From contig NC_084819.1 in NCBI RefSeq assembly GCF_963583255.1, positions 11,934,471-11,998,470 of the forward strand: a stretch of DNA of 64,000 nt, given 5' to 3'. Below are positions 22,135 through 33,421 of the stretch, in pieces. A program made the translations under genes and the position numbers. Each line of letters begins with the position of its first letter. Position 1 is the first letter of the stretch. The DNA is from Pyrus communis. Its lineage: Eukaryota; Streptophyta; Magnoliopsida; Rosales; Rosaceae. Below the pieces are notes generated by a model, which was not told the origin of the DNA, ran no database searches, and was given only the letters and a program-made list of their open reading frames with translations.

Positions 22135-22661
22135 TGTTTGTATCATACATGACCAATCCCGAAACTACCGAGCATCGATCAACGGCATACCTTCAAGGAC
22201 CCACTGAGGGTTTATGCTAAGGCACCCCTGCCAAAGCATTAGAGTTTCCCTCCAACCAAGAGGCCAATCACAGTGCGACACATGTCAACATTAGAATAAA
22301 GCTCATAGAGCCCCACATCGACCGCGGACAAAAGCTAAAGACTTTCCTCAACTATAAAATGAGAGCATTCTCCTACAATTAATCCTAATGTCATTATGGT
22401 ACTTAAACTAGTCATTAGAACCCACTAATGATAAGTATGCTTAAAATTATGTATTTGTGTAAACCCTTCACTATTAATGAGAACTCCTCTACTCCGTGGA
22501 CGTAGCCAGACTTAGGGCGAACAACGTATGTCTTGTACCTGCTTCCTTACCTCTACCTCTTTACACATCATCATCACTACGTGACCGGAACAATCTAGTG
22601 AAGGTCACAAACTTGACACTTTCTGTTCTACCAAAGTCCTTGCTGATTTTGTGCATCAACA
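22135..22661 (+). repeat. Tat element 5' LTR
   Basis: 527 bp. It contains a USE-like gccccacatcg at 22310-22320 and a TATA box (tataaaa) starting at 22353. It is followed by the primer-binding-type sequence tggcgccatctgtggga at 22664-22680. Confidence 0.92.
22310..22359 (+). promoter_or_regulatory. USE-like element and TATA box in the 5' LTR
   Basis: gccccacatcg followed after 32 bases by tataaaa. Plant Pol II snRNA promoters have RTCCCACATCG about 33-34 bases upstream of TATA. The other LTR has gtcccacattg (31396-31406) with the same 32-base spacing to tataaaag (31439). Confidence 0.5.
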
Positions 22662-22768
22662 TTTGGCGCCATCTGTGGGAAAACACACTTATTCCTACTC
22701 TCTTAAGCTTTGTTAAGCTATTTTCCATCATTTGTGCACTCTCCTTTGACAAGGCATCCCTCTCCAAC

Positions 22769-24500
22769 ATGGGGAGCGAAGAAAGCCACATCACACATAA
22801 TGACACTCCTCTTATGCCTATTGTGAGACAGCGAAGGAAGGAACGAAAAAAGTTTGCTTTTCAAGCTAAAGTCGAAGAGTTGGAGGCTTAGAGCAACAAG
22901 ATAGCAATGAAGAATGAAATCCTCCAGGAGCAATATGAGAAGCTCTTCGGAATGCTCCATGAGGCTAGGCATACTCAGTCACACGAGCCCATTGCCCTTG
23001 TGGACGTCAACGATCACATAGTTACCCCCTAACGTGGAGGGTCACAGGTTTTCAACATAGACATTCCTAATAAGGAGCGAGCTACTCATCAATATGTTGA
23101 TCAACATGAGACTTCTTTCAATCCAACCGCTTCGACCTAAAGCAAGAAAAGTGGAGGAAGGTACTTCATAGTAGAAGGAGCAGAAGGATCAAATACTATT
23201 TATCGCGATTGTCGGGACTTCTTAAGGCAACGTCGAGAGAACCCTATCCACATAAGCTCAAAAATCAACAATCCAAGGTTTACTGAAAGACTCGGTCCTC
23301 TACCACGACCTAGGTCAGTTACCAATCCAGGGAATGAGCGACAAGTCCCAAAGGAATATGAAGGTATAAGGTACTCAGAAGTCTTCCGACAAACATGCGC
23401 TAGAAGTCAGTACGGCGATTATAAGGAAAAACAACATGCTTTTGATCAAACTTCCCTACTGCCAACAGGTGATGTAGTACATGACTCCACCCAGGACCCC
23501 CTTGTTTTACAACTCCTTGAGGAAGTAAACAAGTTGAAGGCCGAACGCCAGGGCGAGATATCTGACTGGAATCAACCAAGGCCCAGCCCCCTTACAAGGA
23601 AGATCCTTGACACACCTTCCAAACAAAGACAAAGTAGAAGCTTGGCTTACAACTATATACTGGAAGGGAGGATCCGATTGAACACCTTAACCTCTTTGAG
23701 TCCACCATGGCATATCAGATGCATACTGATGAAGAACGATGTCTTCTCTTCCCCTCCATCCTCTCTAGTGAAGCTTTGAACTGGTATTGCCGTCTTACAC
23801 CTGAGACGGTATATTCTTTTGAGGAGCTGAGAAAACTATTTGTTTCTCAACATATCTTCCAGACCGATCGTTTGCATTCTGCAGATGACTTGTACACTAT
23901 TCTCCAGAAGCTAGACGAGTCACTACGTGAGTATATTGGTCGCTTCAGCCATGAATATTCTCATTGCGCTGAGGCAGATAACAAGACTACCCTCAAGGTC
24001 TTCACGACGGGCTTACGTGAGTGTTTCTTCAAGTACATGATCAATGCCAACACTTGGAAGACTTACTTTGAGGTGATGGCACAAGCCTACAACCATGCAT
24101 CTGCTGAAGCAAGGACATACCAGGGGAAACCCCATATGGCTATCCCCTATCAACAAGTAGGGAATGAAAGCCAAATCCAGCCAAGTGAAAAAACCTCGAC
24201 CTTCCAGATGACTTTGCATCTCCCCCTGCTTTACCTAGTGCATTACCAGGATAACAGACATATCAATCTCAGGGTAAGAGAACAGACTTTCATCCTTAAA
24301 AGTCTCATTTTAATGAGAAGAGTATGGGACACTATCACGATAACCAAGGGTATCGTTACGATAATGCCCGCCCTCAGGCAGTTAATGCAGTGGACCAATT
24401 GCATGTCAAGACAAACCCTATCTCAAGGTATGAGACATACATACCTTTGAATGCCACCTGCGCAGCAATTTACCCCAGTATAGCTCATTTGATACCGAAA
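22769..24500 (+). pseudogene. gag of the Tat element
   Basis: ATG at 22769 starts a short frame with basic and coiled-coil-like sequence (RQRRKERKKFAFQAKVEELEA) that stops at TAG 22889-22891; the frame then continues. The Retrotrans_gag domain is at about 23700-24130 (SEALNWYCRLTPETVYSFEELRKLFVSQ, YTILQKLDESLREYIGRFSHE, VFTTGLRECFFKYMI). Several stops and frameshifts divide it. The zinc-binding block lies downstream at about 24545-24600 (CCYHEYNGHDREKC). Confidence 0.8.
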
Positions 24501-24688
24501 CCAAAACCAAGGTAGCCAGATTATAAGTCCACGAAAAGCATGGGCGTGTTTTGTTGCTACCATGAGTATAATGGCCATGACAGGGAAAAATGTGCCACCA
24601 TCCATGACCATATCGAGGCTTTGGCACGCGAAGGGAAAATTGATCAATTCCTCCTTCACCCCCTAGGGACAATCGTAACCAATGCCAG

Positions 24689-25294
24689 ATGAATGTGATA
24701 TATTCTATCAGCAGTGGCACACCCCTATCTGAATGTTCCAACAAGGCCATGAAAAATAGTGAACGAACTTTGAGGTCTAGCCACCAAGTATTTCATGTGG
24801 AAGACATTAGTGGAGCCAAGTATCAAAAGCCTAATTGGGATCCAATATGTTTCTACCCTGAAGAGGAAAGAGGCATCGTCTACCCTCACAGCGACTCATT
24901 GATTGTGAAGGCTCACATAACCAACTTTGATGTACGATGGATCCTTGTAGACACAGGTGCTTCGATCAATATCATGTTCGCCGAAGCTTTCAGGGCACTT
25001 AATGTAGCTGAACACTTGCTCGACCCCTCAGTTACTCCCTTGATAAACTTTTCTGGTGATATCGTACAACCTTTGGGGAACATACACTTACCATTTACCA
25101 TTAGTACAGGCCCTTACACAACTACTATTACCACTAATTTCCTTGTGGTCGACTGCCCGACGGCATACAATGTCATCTTTGGACGCATAGGCATCAATTA
25201 TCTTAAGGCCATGGTATCCACACATATGTTGCTAATGAAGTTTCCAACACCTTCTGGTAATGGTTACATCAGAAGAGATCAACTTAGTGCATGA
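24689..25294 (+). pseudogene. Aspartic protease of the Tat element
   Basis: 201 codons. The active-site block WILVDTGASINIM (Asp-Thr-Gly at about 24947-24958) is followed by the flap region and NFLVVDCPTAYNVIFGRIGINYLKA, the conserved second half of plant Gypsy retropepsins. The domain itself is unbroken; a stop at 25292-25294 separates it from RT. Confidence 0.88.
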
Positions 25295-25515
25295 TTATGC
25301 TACAACACTTCAGTCAAGCAACAACACTTGCATGTGCCCAAAGAAACCTTCTATATACATGACCAGGTCATGAAAACCAACCCGGATGAAGCCAACTTGG
25401 CTCTTTGTAATAGCAATGGTCAACATGACGATCCACGAGATGACTCTTTCACCAACAAGCACAGCGTGTTGAAGAATTAGAGAAGGTCTCTATCTCAAAA
25501 GACTATCCAGATCGC

Positions 25516-26193
25516 ATGGTGAAGATTGGCACCACCTTGTCACCACCTCTTCCATTGGCATTGATCTCCATTTTGCAAGAGAACGCTAAGGTCTTTGCTT
25601 GGTCATACGAGGACATGCCAGGTATCTCTCCTGATATCATCTATCATCGCTTAAGCATTGATCCCAATACCAAGCCAGTGAGACAGAAACGAAAATCTTA
25701 TGATGCTGAACGATACAAGGCAATGAAAGCAGAAGTTGAAAAACTCAAAGACATAGGGTTCATCCGTGAAGTCAATTACCCAACGTGGGTAGCAAATGTT
25801 CTTATTAAGAAAAATTCGACCAAGGAAAACCTTCTGCTCCAAAAGACCTTGTGGAGAATGTGTGTTTACTACACTGAACTCAACAAAGGATGCCCTAAGG
25901 ATAGTTTTCCCCTCCTACTCATTAATAGACTTATTGACTCAATGGCAGGGTGTAAACTCTTGAGCTTTATGGATGCTTACTCAGGGTACAACCAAATCCT
26001 CATGTACCCTCCAGACCAAGAACACATAACCTTTACTACTGACAGGGGACTATATTACTATAAAGTCATGCCCTTCGGCCTCAAGAATGTAGGTGTGACT
26101 TATCAGAGATTAGTCAATTCAATGTTCACCGAACAGATTGGCAAGAACATGGAAGTTTATGTTGATGATATGCTAGTCAAGAGTACCAAATGA
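25516..26193 (+). pseudogene. Reverse transcriptase of the Tat element
   Basis: 225 codons: KVFAWSYEDMPGI, the PVRQKRKSYDAER linker, WRMCVYYTELNKGCPKDSFPLL (FxxDYxxLN equivalent with changes), FMDAYSGYNQILM, MPFGLKNVGVTYQRLVN and YVDDM at 26158-26172. It ends at a TGA at 26191. A 27-bp direct duplication (26187-26213 and 26250-26276) right after the catalytic motif disrupts the thumb region. Confidence 0.9.
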
Positions 26194-26249
26194 GGTTAAA
26201 CCTCAATAAATCACTAACCTGTCTGAAACCTTCATCATCCTGAAGATGT

Positions 26250-26960
26250 ACCAAATGAGGTTAAACCTCAATAAATATGCTTTCAACATGGGCTCTGGCA
26301 AATTCTTGGGCTTCATGATTAGCCAACGAGGCATTAAAGCTAATCCTGAGAAGATCAAGGCAATCCTTGACATGAAGGAACCAGTAACTTCAAAAGACAT
26401 CTAGAGCCTTACTGGCAAGGTGGCAGCCTTGACCAGGTTAATTTCTTTAAAGCACTTAGGGGAAGTAAGAAGTTCATTAAATGGATTGATGAATGTGCCG
26501 AGGTATTCAGGAACTTTAAGGAGTACATGAGTAAACCCCCATTACTCTCCAAACTTGAAGTTGGTAACATTCTTATTATCTATTTATCTGTATCAGCTTA
26601 AGCAGTCAGTTCGGCTCTCATTCGAAGAGATGGTAATGTTGAGCGACCTGTATACTACGTTAGCAAAACCTTACAAGATATAGAGACAAGGTACTCTAAC
26701 ATTGAGAAATTGGCACTAGCATTAATCATGTTTGCTCGAAAACTCTGCCCTTACTTCCAAACACATTCCATCATTATGCTTACCAATCACCCCCTTCAAC
26801 AAGTAGTCCAGAGTCCTAACATTTCGGGACGAATGATCAAGTAGGCGATAGCATTGGGGGAGTTTGACATCTCTTACTAAACAAAGCCAGCTGAGAAGGG
26901 TTAGGCAGTTGCAGATTTCATCTCTGAATTCACATATCCTATTAACATTTCACCTACACC
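26250..26960 (+). pseudogene. RT thumb and first RNase H of the Tat element
   Basis: Broken frames. Recognisable blocks are FNMGSGKFLGFMISQRGIKANPEKI, PVYYVSKTLQDIETRYSNIE and MFARKLCPYFQTHSI, then LGEFDISY. Multiple stops (for example near 26401, 26598, 26842, 26878). This is the original Gypsy-type RNase H, degenerate. Confidence 0.75.
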
Positions 26961-26967
26961 TGAGACA

Positions 26968-27852
26968 TTGGCTTCATTACCCTCGGAAGCTCAAAAAGTA
27001 GAAACAACCTTTCCAGTATGGACTCTGTATATTGATGGTTCATTCAACCAACAAGGTTGTGGAGGAGGACTGGTCCTTACTATGCCCGACACAGTTGCAA
27101 TGGAGTATGTTCTTCGCTTCAAATTCAAGGCTTCAAACAATGAGGCCGAGTATGAAACCCTCTTGGCAAGCTTATGTTTGGCCAAACACCTTGGAATTAA
27201 ACAACTTAACATCTTTAGCGACTCTCAGTTGGTGGTCAACCAAATCACAAATAACTTTGATGCTAAGGATAGCTTTATGGCAGCGTATCTTGCACAAACA
27301 CAACTCTTGCTTAAGCACTTCCACTACCAGATCACACAAGTCCCTCAAGCAGCAAATAGCCATGCAGATGCCTTGGCTCGCCTCGCCTCAGCAGTGGAAG
27401 ACAAGATTGGAAGAAACATTCATGTCGAGTTGTTGGCAACACCAAGCACCATGGCTATGAAAGTGTGCAACTTACAACAAGGGGATAGTTGGATCACCCC
27501 AATTTATAAATTCCTTACTCATGGCACCCTCCCAGATGATAAAGTCCAAGCTAAGCAAATTCGATACAAGTTTACCCGCTACCTGATCATCAATGACCAA
27601 CTCTACAAACGAGGTTTCACCCTGCCATACTTGAGGTGTCTTACACCTGAGGGGGAAATGGTCATTCGAGAGATACATGATGGAGTTTGCGAAGATCATT
27701 CTGGATCTCGATCCCTAACACACAAGGCTTTTCGCCAGGGATATTATTGGCCAACACTTCACCAGGATGCTATCAAAATATCTCACTTATGTAACAAGTG
27801 CCAACGCTACGCAACTATTGCTCACTCCCCTCCTGAGCCTCTCACTTCCTGA
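26968..27852 (+). pseudogene. Second (archaeal-type) RNase H and integrase zinc domain
   Basis: 294 uninterrupted codons. The first half is an RNase H: WTLYIDGSFNQQGCGGGLVL, NNEAEYETLL, NIFSDSQLVVNQI and ANSHADALARLAS contain the DEDD-type residues. A linker follows, then the integrase HHCC zinc domain (HDGVCEDHSG...HLCNKCQRY). Presence of this extra RNase H places the element in the Tat group. The frame stops at 27850 before the integrase core. Confidence 0.88.
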
Positions 27853-28738
27853 GTCTCTCACTTCTATGATCAACCCTTGGCCCTTGGCCCAGTGGGGACT
27901 TGATTTGATCGGCCCAATGCCTGCGGGGAAGGGCAAGGTCCGTTATGCGATCGTTGTAGTTGACTACTTCACAAAGTGGGCCGAAGTAGACCCCTTGGCA
28001 ATCATTACTGAGGCAAAGATAGAAGACTTCGTATGGAAAAACATTCTTTGCCGATTCGACATTCCCAATACTATTGTCACAGATAACGGGCGACAGTTTA
28101 ACAACAAGAAGTTCAGGATTTTTCGTTCTAAATTCAACATCAACTTATGTTTTGCCTCCCCAGCTCATCCTCAGGCTAATGGATAAGTTGAGGCAATTAA
28201 CAAGATAATCAAGCGCACCTTGAAGACTAGCTTGGACAAGGCTAAATGTTTGTGGCCAGAACTTGTACCCCAGGTTCTTTAGTCATACCAAACTTCGTAT
28301 CGAACTTTAACATGAGAAACTCCATTCTCACTTGCCTTTGGTACAGAGGCATTTGTCCCAGTTGAGCTTGAGCAAGCAATATACCGAGTTAAGAACTACA
28401 TGCAAAGTGAAAATGATAAACAACTTGCCCTCAACTTAAAGCTAGTCGAGGAACATAGAGACCAGGCACACTTGAGGAACATCGCTTACAAGCATCGTGT
28501 CTCTAACTACTATGACTCTAGGGTCAAACCTCGTTCTTTCAAAGTAGGGGACTGGGTATTGAAGAAAAGACTGCTCTGTGACAGAGTCCCGAGTGAAGAC
28601 ACACTCAGCCCAAACTGGGATGAACCATTTGAAGTTATTGGCATCAGTCGCCCTGGCTCCTACAAACTCAAAAGTTCCGATGGCAAAACCCTCGCCCATC
28701 CATGGAATGCTGATCACCTAAAGTACTATTACAAGTAG
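27853..28738 (+). pseudogene. Integrase core and C-terminus of the Tat element
   Basis: The core has GLDLIGPMP (first Asp), IVTDNGRQF (second Asp) and, after a stop at 28183-28185, VEAINKIIKRTL (catalytic Glu). Further stops occur near 28279 and 28312. The C-terminal part (28400-28738) reads VKPRSFKVGDWVLKK and ends WNADHLKYYYK at TAG 28736-28738. Integrase is inactive because of the stops. Confidence 0.85.
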
Positions 28739-29194
28739 ACTCACATTGTACAAGTGTTGAGCTATAGCCATTCGACATATTTTTTAAGGAAGGCCATCTG
28801 ACCTGAAGTTAATAAAGAGGTGATTCAGACAACTTTGTCTCAGCTCTTTTACATTCCTTGAATCGAAAAACTTGGTCTCACCCTGACCTAATAAAATTCT
28901 AACTCAGAACTTCAACTTAAATGACATTACATACTGGAGTCTGAAGCTTCAACACGAATGCTTTCGACATGAAATAAAGTCCAAGTATATGTCAACAAGA
29001 CTATCCTAATAAACAAGTATCTTCAGGGTGTATGCATTTAACTAGACCTAAGTCATGGGTTGTATCCAAACAAGGGACCTATTTAAACATAGTTAAGCAT
29101 TCATAAATTATAGTGCAAACACTTGGCACTTAACATCAAAATAAATGGTGCGATGTTGTAAACATCCGTACACAAAAAGCCCTTAAACACCTAA

Positions 29195-30790
29195 CTAGTG
29201 CATGTAGGAAGTGAAGGCACTATGATCACCCTCATCTAAGGCCGAACTCTCCTGATGTGTCTCACCTCCATCGCTATCACCGCCATCCTCGGCATCTCCG
29301 GGACCATCCTCACCCTGCTGAGTCTGCTCATCGGCAATGGTGTCATCCTCAGACTCATCACCGCTACTGGGATCGAGTTCGAGGATGAATTTTCACCCTT
29401 TTGCTGATGCTTCTCAATCTCTGCATGGTACTTGTCAATAATACCTCCATCATCGTACCGATCAAGGATGGCCATCCATTTTCTTTTCTTAAGTCGAACC
29501 TCTTGGGCGCAATGAGGCCTGATGACATGGCGGAAGGCCTGGGAGCATAAGAACTCGCGCACAACAATATCTCTCGACTGGGAGATTATTCTTCAGCTCT
29601 TCAACCTTCCTTTTGACCTCAGAAGCCTTGAGGATAGTTGCCTCCAACTGCTTCTTGAGCCGTAGGTTCTCACAATTCCGCCTCTTTAACTGCTTCATGG
29701 TTTGGTCCTTAAGCTGGACTGCCTCAATCAAGGCTTTACTTGTCTTCCTAGTGTTATCCACAAATTGGTTGTTCTCTTGAAGCTTCGCCTTACATCGTTC
29801 AACCTCCTGCAGTTTATCGTCGTACTCAATCATGACCTACGTGACAAGATGATCGTTAGTGCCAAGGGAAAGCGAAAATAAAGAAAAAGGAAAAAGTAAG
29901 GAAATGACAAAGTAACACTTACATAGGCAGATAGCCTCATCATTCGGTCATGATCCGATTCGTTCTCAGCTAGTGGCTCAACGAGCTCGTCAACAGTGGC
30001 TCGGCATCCTGCAAGGCAATTATTGACGAACCTAAATCTATTCGGATGCATGACAACCTTCAAATCCGTCCAGGGGATGCTACCAGCCTCTTCCTTGTAC
30101 TTTCTCTTGGAGCTGGAGTTAAGGTCACCTTCCTCGCCAGTATGCTCCATAACGGGAGGAAAAATGGGATCGATGTTAGGAAAAGGAAGCAACAATTGCC
30201 TTTCTTCTCCTGCAACTATGGCAGCATCACATCCAATGGCCTCAGCTTCGGTTCTCTTAGAGGCGGCAATCTTGAGGACCTCCTCTTAAGACTTAGGCCT
30301 ATGGATTAGCTTCACCCTATGCTTGCGAGCTCCATTGTGAAACAAGATGTCGTCTACGAGAACTACCATGGTTTTTTTCCATTTCTTGGTGCTAGCCTCC
30401 CTTCCTTGCTCACCTTCTCCACTGAACAAGGAAAATCAAAGTAAGGAATACAACTTTATATATGAAAAAAAAAGAGGGGGGCAAACGTAGGATATGACCT
30501 ACTCGTTTATCTCTGGCACTCGGACAATAAGGGTTGGAAAACTGTACTTTTGAAACAAGGGTCGTAGCTTGCTCAAGCGTCTATCTTCTTTTTGCACCCT
30601 CAACACTTTCTCTACATCGGCAAGCTCTTGTCCAGACAATTTGATAGCTTTCTTCGACACTACATAAGGCAAAGTGTTAGAAGCAAATAAAGATCACAAC
30701 AAATAACAAAGTATGCAAACAATGGATGCATTACAACTTACGATCTAGAAGTGGGTTAAAATGCGCCGTTCAGGCGTGGTACTTCTATCA
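29195..30790 (-). pseudogene. Spliced antisense gene (aORF) in the 3' region of the Tat element
   Basis: It is read opposite to gag-pol. Exon 1 lies near 30742-30790. Intron 30660-30741 begins GTAAGT and ends ATGTAG. Exon 2 (30499-30659) has SKKAIKLSGQELADVEKVL and KYSFPTLIVRVPEINE. A second intron is likely at 30422-30498 (acceptor TTGTTCAG). Exon 3 (29923-30421) reads KWKKTMVVLVDDILFHNG, IPWTDLKVVMHPNRF and ENESDHDRMMRLSAY. Intron 29837-29922 (GTAAGT...CACGTAG) joins it in frame to exon 4, a Lys/Glu/Leu-rich coiled coil (QENNQFVDNTRKTSK, RLKKQLEATILKASE), then an acidic tail ending at TAG 29195-29197. At least two nonsense codons and about two frameshifts make this copy a pseudogene. Extra and antisense ORFs are known in Tat elements; the function is unknown. 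Confidence 0.75.
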
Positions 30791-30869
30791 TGCTCCCAAC
30801 CCTTGTAAAGGAAGCACTAACGGTTTCTCCAAGTAGAATAAGTTTTCCTCTTACCAAAGACTATACGCT

Positions 30870-31015
30870 CCTACAAGCTTCACCTACAAAGCTTCAACAC
30901 ACAAGCTTCACCTACAAAGCTTCAACTTACAAGCTTCACTTACAAAGCCTCACCTACAAAGCTTCACCAATAAAGTTCAACAAAAAAGTTTCACCTACAA
31001 AACTTCAACCACTCA
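30870..31015 (+). repeat. Short tandem repeat of acaaagcttcac type
   Basis: About eight degenerate units of 16-18 bases (ctacaaagcttcaac / cacaagcttcac) in the 3' untranslated part of the Tat element. Confidence 0.75.
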
Positions 31016-31219
31016 AGCTATGTATCCAAAGGAAAAAGCTTCAACTATTCAAGAATATCAAGGCACCTCCTTCGGTAACTCTCCTCGCCCGGAGACTTGG
31101 GGGACTCCTACTATGTGCAACTACACTTCAGTACTTAGAAGTTTCGTATTACTCAGTGACTTGGATTCTGCAAGTTTCCAATCAAGAAGCTTTCCTCACT
31201 CGGGAACTTAGGGGAGCAC

Positions 31220-31748
31220 TGTTTGTACCATACATGACCAATCTTGAAACTACCGAGCACCGATCAACATCATACCTTCAAGGACCCACTGAGGGGTTCA
31301 TGTTGAGGCACCCCTGCCAAAGCATTAGAGTTTCCCTCCAACCAAGAGGCCAATCACAGCGCGACACATATCAACGTCAGAATAAAGCTCATAGAGTCCC
31401 ACATTGACCGCGGACAAAAGCTAAAGACTCTCCTCAACTATAAAAGGAGAGAATTCTCCTACAATTAATCCCTAATGTCATTATTGTACTTAAACTAGTC
31501 ATTAGAACCCACTAATGATAATTATGCTTAAACTTATGTATTTGTGTAAACCATTAACTATTAATGAGAACTTCTCTACTCCGTGGATGTAGCCAGACTT
31601 AGGGCAAACCACGTACGACTTGTGTTTGCTTCCCTACCTCTACCTCTTTACACATCATCATCACTAGGTGACCAGAACAATCTAGTGAAGGTCACAAACT
31701 TGACACTTTTTGTTGTACCAAAGTCCTCGCTGATTTTGTGCATCAACA
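31220..31748 (+). repeat. Tat element 3' LTR
   Basis: 529 bp, preceded by the polypurine tract cttaggggagcac (about 31207-31219). It carries gtcccacattg at 31396-31406 and TATA at 31439. It ends at 31748, followed by the target duplication ttact. Confidence 0.92.
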
Positions 31749-32568
31749 TTACTTATAAAGAGAAAATATATGCAGGTGGTTTTATCTACATGTGTATCAA
31801 AGTACATGCATATCTTCCTTACTCAATTTTTACAATCCAATAGGATTGGTTTTGAAGAAAACAAGCTATTTTATTTGCTACAATTAGTCCAACTAATTAT
31901 TATCAAACCATAGTTAGATTATTGCTTTTACATGTACTATTGGCTCTATGTTTTGATATAGAATTTGAAAGGGGTATGCATATAGTAATTGATTATGATT
32001 GTATTTAAATTATATTGGTTGGTAAGGTTAGGGCTAGTATAGATATCAATAGTTTGACAAATCCGATTCGGTGTGATTACTATTTTGATTAAGTGCTTCA
32101 TGTTTATACATCACTTTCTTTGTTTGAATGTTAAAATGGGTGTCTTAATAAGTATACATATCTATATGCATTGCTACACTGAAACCAAAACCAATTTGAC
32201 TATTCACGTTCTGAAGCTATGTGCTTATACGTCTCATAAGGGTTACTATGTTTACATGTATGAAGTCAAGACTTGCAGTGGTGATAGGAGTTTATTAAAA
32301 TGGAGAACTACGAATGGCTTGATCCGTATTTTGGGGTACGTAGGTAGTCTAATGAGGATGTTAGATGCAACCATAAAGCATATAAAAAATTACTATGAAA
32401 TTGGGACTTGAGTTGTGCTTTGTTCATAGCCCGCATGTGAGATAAGTTAGATATACGGGTTTTTGGTGGCATCACGTGTCGATCCTAGACGTATGTCGGG
32501 ATCGGAGCGTGACAGGTTTGGGTATGAAGATGGCATATCCGAACCCAATCTGCCCTGTTGCCATCCCT

Positions 32569-33421
32569 ATATACAATTTACATAAAGCTTCTAGGCTTGG
32601 GAACATCTTTTTGAAGAATGGAGAACTGGTGAGAAATATAGAGAGTTATTCTAGAAGGAGGGAGAGTCAACCATTTTCTTGCTCCTCTCTGCCTCGAGAG
32701 ATACCACAATATGTTGATACATGGCTCATGGGATATAGTATATACTATATGATGGAGAGTTGAGACACTGCTACTAAAAGGAACGTAGTTTTGCTAATCT
32801 TGAGACATATTTACTTAATTCATAATTCGAGAAAATTAAATTGAGATAAATTGATAAGCGTTGGATTGAACGAGAGTCATTTTTTGCTTAAGTTAATAAC
32901 TAAACTATCTAAAATCGGAGTAAAAATAATTTTGAGGTATGGGGCCACCCGTCCATTTTTGTACCCGAGCATACGAAGCCCAAATCCGGGTCCTGTCATA
33001 AACCGTGGGCGAACTACAGTCGGACAAAACCCACACTACGTGGCATGATCTGAGAAGTGGTGTGAGCTCCACGCACCAAGCCTCCCAGAATTAAACGCCG
33101 TCTTATATCCGAAACGGTATAGATAGCGCGAATCGCGAACTGGTCGCGGTCACACCCTGGTTTTCGTTTCTCTCTTCCCTCGTCAACTTCGAGCTCACGA
33201 CAACATAAGATTCGAACGAACACGCCGTTAAACCACCGCCACAACCTCCACCACCGCACTTTTAATTTGACGAAATTGCTCCTCGCGGCTGTGTTCTCAG
33301 GGAGGAAAGGAGAGAGGAGCTGCGTCGCGCGCACCCCCCCCCCCCGGGGCGTTTCTTCCGATCATCGTTTCGTCCAAAATTTTGAATTTTAAAAATAAAT
33401 TAGTCGCGATTTAAACTCGCC
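32569..33421. other. Upstream region of the next gene
   Basis: AT-rich up to about 32930, then rising GC content with many CpG (33040-33350) and a C12 run at about 33335-33347. This contains the promoter and 5' untranslated leader of the gene at 33422; no individual element can be named with confidence. Confidence 0.5.

Larger units (their letters stand above)
22135..31748 (+). mobile_element. Tat-lineage Gypsy LTR retrotransposon with antisense gene
   Basis: A 9,614-bp element. LTRs at 22135-22661 and 31220-31748 (527 and 529 bp), TG...CA. A perfect 5-bp target duplication ttact lies at 22130-22134 and 31749-31753. Order: gag, protease, RT, RNase H, a second (archaeal-type) RNase H, integrase. 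The second RNase H and a long 3' region with an antisense gene are features of the plant Tat group. All sense frames carry stops, so the copy is inactive. Confidence 0.9.
21231..32514 (+). mobile_element. Solo LTR interrupted by the Tat element
   Basis: It begins TGTTACAACCC at 21231 and ends GAGCGTGACA at 32514, flanked by a perfect 5-bp duplication ggttt (21226-21230 and 32515-32519). Its two parts are 21231-22134 and 31754-32514, about 1.67 kb in total. A TATA-like gtataaaag lies at about 21970-21978. No internal region or second LTR is present, so this is a solo LTR left by LTR-LTR recombination. Confidence 0.75.
20646..32568. mobile_element. hAT-like non-autonomous transposon, outermost shell of a nest
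   Basis: The left end agggatggcaa (20646-20656) and right end ttgccatccct (32558-32568) are an exact 11-bp inverted repeat. The sequence just inside both ends has the cccgaaccc/gacccg pattern common in plant hAT-type elements starting with GGGATGGCAA. Everything between 21231 and 32514 is later insertion, so the original element was about 0.64 kb. I could not find a matching 8-bp target duplication, so ends are provisional. Confidence 0.5.

Noticed and set aside
22310..22359. A genuine snRNA gene in the Tat LTR
   Set aside because: The USE-TATA pair lies inside an LTR in both copies and no snRNA sequence follows; kept only as a promoter-like observation.
30790..31407. 205-aa plus-strand frame
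   Set aside because: It runs through the short tandem repeat and into the 3' LTR of the Tat element; the translation is repeat-derived (Lys/Leu/Thr/Ser-rich).
20646..32568. Firm hAT identity for the outer shell
   Set aside because: The terminal 11 bp match in inverted orientation, but no 8-bp target duplication and no transposase was found, so the call stays provisional.
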